A stretch of DNA of 11,285 bases from Lactobacillales bacterium (lineage in GTDB: Bacteria > Bacillota > Bacilli > Lactobacillales > Vagococcaceae), in assembly GCA_015655485.1 (NCBI GenBank), contig JAATEZ010000472.1:1-11285 (forward strand), written 5' to 3'. Every line of letters starts with the position of its first letter. The first letter of the stretch is position 1. Both the position numbers and the translations under genes were made by a program. The notes beneath the pieces were generated by a model. The model was not told the DNA's origin and did no database searches. It worked only from the letters and a program-made list of their open reading frames with translations. This document shows positions 6,516 through 11,285 of the stretch, piece by piece.

Positions 6516-8516
6516 ATGGAAGAATATTATTACGGAGCTTGTCTGTACCCAGAAGTTTGGCCAGCAGAGACAGTCGAAAAAGATTTGCAGCACATGAGAA
6601 AAATCGGGATGAATTTTGTTCGTATGGGTGAATTTATTTGGTCGCTGCTGGAACCGGAAGATGGAGTATACGATCTGGCTTTTTTGCGGAAAAATTTAGA
6701 CCTTTTGACAAAATATGAGATGAATGTCATGGTTTGCATACCAACACCGACTCCGCCTAGATGGTTTACCTACCAACAAGAAGAGCGATTAGTAAAAAAT
6801 AAAGAGGGTGGGACCATGGAACACGGCTCTCGTCAGCATGTATGCATCAATCATCCGTATTTTCGAAAAAAAGTGAGGGCACTAGTAACAGAAATTGCCC
6901 AAGTAGTCAAAGAATATCCTTGTGTTATCGGGATTCAGCTAGACAATGAAATCAAAGCGCATACAGATCTGTGTTTTTGTGATAGCTGCAAGATGAAATG
7001 GCAGGAGTGGCTAAAAACAAAGTATGTCACGATAACAGTGTTGAATGAAGCGTGGGGGACAAATGTCTGGAGTGAACATTATGATTCTTTTGCAGAAGTT
7101 GTACAGCCGATAACCACGCCGTTTATCCACAACAGCTCTTTACTGAATGCTTATCGTGAGTTTACTGAAGACAGTGCTACTTCGTTTCTCCATGAAGAAG
7201 CAGAAACTATCCGTTCCATTGCTTCAGTGCCAATCACACACAATAGTGGATTGGGGTTTAACATCAATAACTATGAGATTTTTTCAAAACTTGATTATAC
7301 TGGCTTTGATACTTATGCGGCTCAAAACAATTATCACGGATTTGTATTGAATCTTGACTATTGGCGCAATATGAACGACAATCGGAAAACGATGCTTTTG
7401 GAAACATCAACTTCTCATGCCGGACATAATGAAAACTATGTTTTACCACATCCGTCAGGTTATCTGCAAACAGAAATTTTTTTAACTTTTGCTTCAGGCG
7501 GGATCCTCTTCAATTACTGGCATTTTCGCGGGCACGCTCATGGATGTGAGCAACCGCATAGTACTGTAGTGACCTCATGGGGAGAACCAGATGTTGGGTA
7601 TCAGGATGTGGTTCAGGGGGGACTGCTTTTGGAAAGGATTCGTCCTCATTTAGCCGTCTCTACTCCTGTAAAACCTAAAATTGCGATGGTTTATTCAGAT
7701 ATTGGCAAACGGTTTATGCTGAATGAGCCCGGGAACAACTATAATTACCGTTCTTTGCTGACGGATTTTTATGCAACTCTGGTGGATCAAGGTCTTTCAG
7801 TTGATGTGATACCAGAACAGCAAGGGATAGAAGATTATGACTTAGTCCTGATCCCGTATGTTCATGCTCTATCAGATGAAGTTTTTACAAAAATCACTAA
7901 ATTTGTTAGGCGGGGAGGGACTTGTATATTAGGACCTATGACGGGAGACCGCACAACTGAACATGCCGGACATACGAAGCATGGTCTGGGAAAATTGGGA
8001 GAGATAATGGAATTGTCGGATATCCAGCAGTTCACAACAAGCAACTTGGGTTTATTTGGAAGCTATTCTGGAGAAACAGAAGAGTTAGAAAATCTAAGTA
8101 CTTTTTTTAAAACCAAACAAATCGGCCAATCCTTGGGAACTGTAACGAATAGCGTGACCCGAGGAAAAAGTTTTATCGCACAAAGCGTTTATGGAGAGGG
8201 CCGCTTTATTTATATTGGATCACTGCCCAAAAACCTGCGGCAAAGTGTTTTATGGCAAACATTTTTGAAAAATGAAATTTTACCCTATGATGAAGCAACT
8301 AAACAAATTCAAATAGATGAAGGGATCGTAAAGTATCAGCGTTTGACATTAAAAAATGAAGTTCAGTTTTGGCTAAGCAATATGACTCAGGAGAAGAAAA
8401 GATTTTATCTTGCAGGGACCTTGATTGATGTTTTAAGAGATGAAAAAATCAAATGGGCGGATAGTTACGAAATGGCGCCATTTGAAAGTAAAATCATTCA
8501 GGCAGAGCCGATTTGA
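6516..8516 (+). CDS. GH42 beta-galactosidase
   Basis: A 666-residue GH42 enzyme of usual length that releases terminal beta-galactose. The N-terminal signature YGACLYPEVWP starts the TIM barrel. The acid/base is Glu145 in QLDNE and the nucleophile is Glu296 in MLLETSTS. Four cysteines (Cys110, and Cys153, Cys155, Cys158 in CFCDSC) match the zinc site known in Thermus A4 beta-galactosidase. The trimerisation domain follows from about residue 380. It resembles the YesZ and GanA type of the Bacillus pectin and galactan clusters, so galactan side chains of rhamnogalacturonan I are the likely substrate. It lacks a signal peptide and is the last gene of the four-gene run. Confidence 0.93.
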   Translation: MEEYYYGACLYPEVWPAETVEKDLQHMRKIGMNFVRMGEFIWSLLEPEDGVYDLAFLRKNLDLLTKYEMNVMVCIPTPTPPRWFTYQQEERLVKNKEGGTMEHGSRQHVCINHPYFRKKVRALVTEIAQVVKEYPCVIGIQLDNEIKAHTDLCFCDSCKMKWQEWLKTKYVTITVLNEAWGTNVWSEHYDSFAEVVQPITTPFIHNSSLLNAYREFTEDSATSFLHEEAETIRSIASVPITHNSGLGFNINNYEIFSKLDYTGFDTYAAQNNYHGFVLNLDYWRNMNDNRKTMLLETSTSHAGHNENYVLPHPSGYLQTEIFLTFASGGILFNYWHFRGHAHGCEQPHSTVVTSWGEPDVGYQDVVQGGLLLERIRPHLAVSTPVKPKIAMVYSDIGKRFMLNEPGNNYNYRSLLTDFYATLVDQGLSVDVIPEQQGIEDYDLVLIPYVHALSDEVFTKITKFVRRGGTCILGPMTGDRTTEHAGHTKHGLGKLGEIMELSDIQQFTTSNLGLFGSYSGETEELENLSTFFKTKQIGQSLGTVTNSVTRGKSFIAQSVYGEGRFIYIGSLPKNLRQSVLWQTFLKNEILPYDEATKQIQIDEGIVKYQRLTLKNEVQFWLSNMTQEKKRFYLAGTLIDVLRDEKIKWADSYEMAPFESKIIQAEPI

Positions 8517-8546
8517 TCAAAAAAAGAAGGATAGCGGTTCATGTTG

Positions 8547-8570
8547 AAATAAGCAAAAGTGTTATTTATT
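8547..8570 (+). terminator. weak possible terminator after the GH42 gene
   Basis: AAATAAGC (8547-8554) pairs with GT-TTATTT (8559-8567, one bulged G) around an AAAA loop, followed by ATTT. The stem is AT-rich and the T-run short, so it is only a candidate. I see no better terminator within the 100 nt after the operon. Confidence 0.3.
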
Positions 8571-8688
8571 TGGAATAGACTATTTTTAATTCATGGTGAA
8601 AGCCTGTCGAAAATTATTTTCACAATTACTGACAAAAATTCAATACTTACTCGCGATCCTTTGTCTGATAGCTTGTTTTGATAATTTG

Positions 8689-8697
8689 TGGTATAAT
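8689..8697 (+). promoter_or_regulatory. extended -10 promoter for a short transcript upstream of rpsL
   Basis: TGGTATAAT combines a TGn extension with a perfect TATAAT (8692-8697). No good -35 is seen at the right distance. Transcription would begin near 8703. Confidence 0.5.
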
Positions 8698-8702
8698 AGA
8701 AT

Positions 8703-8926
8703 TGTATTAAAAATAAGTATGAAGTTTTATTCTGTTTTGTTTTAAAGAAGTTTAATCAGATCTGGCGCAATTAAAGAATTGCAAGGGCATAAAAGAGGCA
8801 GGGTTTATGTCGTTTAAATGAGAAACGAATTGATTAATTCGAATAGAGTTTTATCGTACAAAAACATCTTTACAAATAATTATTTTTAATTAGAAAGCCG
8901 CTCAAAATTTTGAGCGGCTTTCGTCC
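8703..8926 (+). ncRNA. candidate structured small RNA or attenuated leader
   Basis: I do not recognise a known RNA family. From the predicted start to the terminator is about 220 nt. The ends, A8706-A8716 and T8880-T8890, are perfectly complementary over 11 bp, with three more pairs after one mismatch. Inside lie small hairpins: GCAATT/AATTGC with an AAAG loop (8767-8782), CATAAA/TTTATG (8788-8809) and CGAATT/AATTCG with a GATT loop (8826-8841). The only open frame worth noting is 23 codons (8818-8889). It could be a free sRNA, or an upstream leader of the str operon if the terminator is read through. The region is AT-rich, so some pairing may be chance. Confidence 0.4.
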
Positions 8927-8932
8927 ATTTTT
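8893..8932 (+). terminator. intrinsic terminator with a 15-bp perfect palindrome
   Basis: GAAAGCCGCTCAAAA (8893-8907) and TTTTGAGCGGCTTTC (8908-8922) are perfectly complementary. The GC-rich lower part is followed by TTTCGT and, further on, TTTTT (8928-8932). The T-run is broken, but the stem is very strong. It ends the candidate RNA before the rpsL promoter. Confidence 0.75.
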
Positions 8933-8957
8933 CAGAAGGCAAAAAAATGAAAAAAGA

Positions 8958-8986
8958 TTGACGTAGTTGTTTTTCTATGCTATTAT
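8958..8986 (+). promoter_or_regulatory. str operon promoter
   Basis: TTGACG (8958-8963), a 17-bp spacer, and an extended -10 TGC-TATTAT (8978-8986). The start is predicted near 8993, giving a leader of about 166 nt before rpsL. This is the best promoter in the window. Confidence 0.75.
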
Positions 8987-8992
8987 TGCCAA

Positions 8993-9158
8993 GGTGCTTT
9001 ATGAACAGGTCTATTTTATAGACGTGCTGACTGTCGAAAGAGCATGAAATTTGTGATGGGACTCTGTGCAAGAAACTTGCATTCTTTTTTATCACAAAAA
9101 AAGAACCACCTGGATGTGTGGAACTAGAAAGCAACATTGGGAAGGAGGAAAACAAGGA
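8993..9158 (+). promoter_or_regulatory. structured 5' leader of the rpsL operon
   Basis: The leader contains hairpin GTCTAT/ATAGAC with a TTT loop (9009-9023). An 8-bp outer stem, TTTGTGAT/ATCACAAA (9050-9057 with 9091-9098), encloses TGCAAG/CTTGCA (9067-9081) with an AAA loop and then TTCTTTTTT (9082-9090). The inner hairpin plus T-run looks like a weak attenuator, while the outer stem sequesters that T-run. No start codon with a ribosome binding site occurs before AAGGAGG (9142-9148). Autoregulation by a str-operon protein is possible but unproven. Confidence 0.45.
9142..9148 (+). promoter_or_regulatory. ribosome binding site fixing the rpsL start
   Basis: AAGGAGG, a full anti-16S match, lies 10 nt before the ATG at 9159. 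Confidence 0.85.
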
Positions 9159-9575
9159 ATGCCTACAATTAATCAATTAGTACGTAAACCTCGTAAATCA
9201 AAGGTGACAAAATCTCAGTCACCAGCGTTAAATAAAGGATACAACAGTTTTAAAAAATCTCAAACGGATCTGAATTCTCCACAAAAACGCGGTGTTTGTA
9301 CTCGAGTGGGAACCATGACACCTAAAAAACCAAACTCAGCGTTACGTAAATATGCCCGTGTTCGTTTATCAAATTTGATTGAAGTAACAGCCTATATCCC
9401 AGGGATAGGACACAATCTTCAAGAACATAGTGTGGTACTGATTCGTGGAGGTCGTGTAAAAGATTTGCCAGGAGTTCGTTATCATATCGTTCGTGGTGCG
9501 CTTGATACTGCTGGCGTGAATGACCGTAAAAAGAGTCGTTCTAAATACGGTACTAAGAGACCAAAGAATAAATAA
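9159..9575 (+). CDS. rpsL: 30S ribosomal protein S12
   Basis: A 138-residue S12 that matches the Firmicute protein along its whole length. It forms part of the decoding centre. The conserved [11 protein letters not shown] segment has Lys56 and Lys57, and the [13 protein letters not shown] segment has Lys101. These are the sensitive-type residues at classical streptomycin-resistance sites. The ATG at 9159 follows AAGGAGG (9142-9148). An in-frame upstream ATG at 9066 lies in the structured leader and would add unrelated residues. The rpsG start is 48 nt after the stop. Confidence 0.98.
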   Translation: MPTINQLVRKPRKSKVTKSQSPALNKGYNSFKKSQTDLNSPQKRGVCTRVGTMTPKKPNSALRKYARVRLSNLIEVTAYIPGIGHNLQEHSVVLIRGGRVKDLPGVRYHIVRGALDTAGVNDRKKSRSKYGTKRPKNK

Positions 9576-9623
9576 AAATAAAACGAATATAAAAATAGAC
9601 GATTTCGGAAGGAGGAGTTACGG

Positions 9624-10094
9624 ATGCCTCGTAAAGGTCCTGTGACAAAACGCGATGTTTTACCAGATCCTATGTATAACTCAAAATTAGTAACTCGCTT
9701 GATCAACCGAGTGATGGTTGATGGCAAGCGAGGAATAGCATCTAGCATTATTTATGATGCTTTTGAAACAATCAAAGATTCTACTGGAAATGATCCGTTA
9801 GAAGTATTTGAACAAGCGATGAAAAATGTTATGCCCGTGCTTGAAGTAAAGGCTCGTCGTGTCGGCGGCTCTAATTACCAAGTACCAGTTGAAGTTCGAC
9901 CTGAACGTCGGACAACTTTAGGATTACGTTGGATCGTGAATTATGCTCGTCTTCGTGGGGAACATACCATGGAAGAACGTTTAGCAAAAGAAATTATGGA
10001 TGCTGCGAATAATACTGGTGCTTCAGTTAAAAAGCGTGAAGACACTCATAAAATGGCGGATGCTAATAGAGCATTTGCACATTATCGTTGGTAA
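9624..10094 (+). CDS. rpsG: 30S ribosomal protein S7
   Basis: A 156-residue S7 of the standard Firmicute length, starting [10 protein letters not shown] and ending AHYRW. S7 nucleates assembly of the 30S head by binding 16S rRNA. The beta-hairpin region [20 protein letters not shown] is conserved. GGAAGGAGG (9608-9616) precedes the ATG. In E. coli S7 represses its own operon from the rpsL-rpsG spacer. Here that spacer is only 48 nt with no convincing hairpin, whereas the spacer to fusA has a large one. Confidence 0.98.
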   Translation: MPRKGPVTKRDVLPDPMYNSKLVTRLINRVMVDGKRGIASSIIYDAFETIKDSTGNDPLEVFEQAMKNVMPVLEVKARRVGGSNYQVPVEVRPERRTTLGLRWIVNYARLRGEHTMEERLAKEIMDAANNTGASVKKREDTHKMADANRAFAHYRW

Positions 10095-10102
10095 ATTCCT
10101 CT

Positions 10103-10138
10103 CTAATAACAAACTCTTTAATTTGAGTTTGTTATTGG
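10103..10138 (+). repeat. 14-bp inverted repeat between rpsG and fusA
   Basis: AATAACAAACTC (10105-10116) and GAGTTTGTTATT (10125-10136) pair perfectly over 12 bp around an 8-nt loop. A T-G and a C-G pair extend the stem to 14 bp. No T-run follows, so it is not a normal terminator. It may be an RNA-processing site, a partial attenuator or a protein-binding hairpin. Confidence 0.7.
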
Positions 10139-10191
10139 TAGACTTTTAGTAATTTCATTCAACTTTATAAAAGAGAGGAGAAACAAGAAAA

Positions 10192-11285
10192 ATGGCCAGA
10201 CAATTTTCTCTGGAAAAGACACGTAATATTGGGATCATGGCACATATCGATGCTGGTAAAACAACAGCAACTGAGCGGATTCTTTATTACACTGGTAAGA
10301 TCCACAAAATTGGAGAAACTCATGAAGGAGCTTCTCAAATGGACTGGATGGAGCAAGAGCAAGAACGTGGAATAACGATCACTTCTGCTGCAACAACTGC
10401 TCAGTGGAAAGGTTATCGAATCAATATCATCGATACTCCAGGCCACGTAGATTTTACTGTGGAAGTAGAACGTTCTTTGCGAGTTTTAGATGGAGCTGTT
10501 ACTGTTTTAGATGCTCAGTCCGGCGTGGAGCCGCAAACGGAAACCGTTTGGCGTCAAGCGACGACTTATGGTGTGCCGCGTATCGTGTTTGCAAATAAAA
10601 TGGACAAAATCGGAGCGGATTTCTTATATTCTGTTCAGACTCTTCATGACCGTTTGCAAGCCAATGCACATCCCATCCAATTACCGATTGGTGCAGAAGA
10701 TGATTTCACTGGGATCATTGATTTGATCACTATGAAGGCTGAAATCTACACGAATGATCTTGGCACAGAAATCACTGAAGAAGAGATCCCAGATGAATAT
10801 AAAGATTTAGCTACAGAATGGCGTGAAAAATTAGTTGAAGCAGTAGCAGAAACTGATGATGATTTGATGAGCAAATATTTGGAAGGAGAGGAAATCACAC
10901 AAAAAGAATTGAAAGATGGGATTCGTAAAGCCACTCTTGCGGTAGAATTTTATCCAGTTTTGTGCGGTTCTGCTTTCAAAAATAAAGGAGTTCAATTACT
11001 TTTAGATGCAGTGATTGATTATCTGCCGGCTCCAATTGACATCCCTTCTATTAAAGGAATCGATCCTGACACTGAAGAAGAAATCGCTCGTCATGCGGAT
11101 GACTCTGAACCGTTCTCTGCTTTGGCGTTTAAAGTAATGACAGATCCTTTTGTGGGACGTTTAACTTTCTTTCGAGTTTATTCCGGAACATTGAACTCAG
11201 GTTCATATGTACAGAATGCAACTAAGGGCAAACGCGAACGTGTGGGACGTATCTTATTGATGCATGCGAATTCCCGTTCTGAGAT
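10192..11285 (+). CDS. fusA: elongation factor G (5' part, cut by window end)
   Basis: The first 364 codons of EF-G, the GTPase that drives ribosomal translocation; the full protein is about 690 residues, so the rest lies beyond the window. The GTPase motifs are intact: AHIDAGKT (17-24), the switch I segment RGITITSA (59-66), DTPGH (81-85), NKMD (135-138) and GSAF (259-262). Domain II begins around residue 300. AGAGGAG (10174-10180) lies 11 nt before the ATG. Its place after rpsL and rpsG is the classic str operon; tuf would be expected next but is not visible. Confidence 0.98.
   Translation, partial: MARQFSLEKTRNIGIMAHIDAGKTTATERILYYTGKIHKIGETHEGASQMDWMEQEQERGITITSAATTAQWKGYRINIIDTPGHVDFTVEVERSLRVLDGAVTVLDAQSGVEPQTETVWRQATTYGVPRIVFANKMDKIGADFLYSVQTLHDRLQANAHPIQLPIGAEDDFTGIIDLITMKAEIYTNDLGTEITEEEIPDEYKDLATEWREKLVEAVAETDDDLMSKYLEGEEITQKELKDGIRKATLAVEFYPVLCGSAFKNKGVQLLLDAVIDYLPAPIDIPSIKGIDPDTEEEIARHADDSEPFSALAFKVMTDPFVGRLTFFRVYSGTLNSGSYVQNATKGKRERVGRILLMHANSRSE

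Noticed and set aside
3601..8516. Horizontal transfer judged from base composition of the carbohydrate genes
   Set aside because: By eye, codon and base use look similar to the neighbours; without calculation I cannot claim a difference.
8703..8926. 6S RNA or a T-box leader
   Set aside because: Size and closing stem vaguely resemble 6S RNA, but I see no matching conserved sequence, and no T-box motif is present.
8886..9176. 96-codon open frame on the minus strand over the rpsL leader
   Set aside because: It overlaps the terminator, the promoter and the start of rpsL, has no recognisable family and no clear ribosome binding site.
9159..9575. Streptomycin-resistance allele of rpsL
   Set aside because: Lys56 and Lys101 are the usual sensitive-type residues, so no known resistance change is seen.

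Overview
The window looks like chromosomal DNA of a low-GC Gram-positive lactic acid bacterium, most likely an Enterococcus or a close relative. The reasons are AT-rich spacers, strong AAGGAGG-type ribosome binding sites, an S12-S7-EF-G operon whose proteins read as enterococcal from memory, and the CcpN-PpsR, DUF1836 and DegV families. The genus is my inference from recalled sequences. All genes I can support lie on the + strand.

Layout. (1) 1-1794: promoter region, then a CcpN-type repressor (HTH plus two CBS domains) overlapping by 11 nt the gene for the PpsR kinase/phosphotransferase that controls pyruvate, phosphate dikinase, closed by an intrinsic terminator. (2) 1886-3418: an extended -10 promoter, a DUF1836 protein and a DegV-family fatty-acid-binding protein with a 14-nt overlap, closed by a strong terminator. 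(3) 3601-8516: four tightly spaced genes for a GDSL/SGNH esterase like rhamnogalacturonan acetylesterase, a TIM-barrel sugar-phosphate isomerase/epimerase-like protein, a GH28 glycosidase and a GH42 beta-galactosidase. None has a visible signal peptide, so they probably finish breaking down imported pectin (rhamnogalacturonan-I type) fragments in the cytoplasm. No transporter or regulator for them is in the window. (4) 8517-9158: a 642-nt gene-free stretch that may hold a small structured RNA with its own promoter and terminator, then the str-operon promoter and a folded leader. (5) 9159-11285: rpsL, rpsG and the first 364 codons of fusA, cut by the window end, with a long hairpin between rpsG and fusA.

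How it fits together. Blocks 1 and 2 are ordinary housekeeping or regulatory pairs. Block 3 is an accessory carbohydrate operon set against the highly conserved str operon. The most interesting unexplained signals are RNA-level: the putative RNA at about 8703-8926, whose ends are complementary over 11 bp just before a perfect terminator palindrome; the nested hairpins in the rpsL leader; and the 14-bp rpsG-fusA hairpin. I found no tRNA, rRNA, CRISPR array, insertion sequence or toxin-antitoxin pair. There is no convincing evidence of a wholly new multi-gene system.
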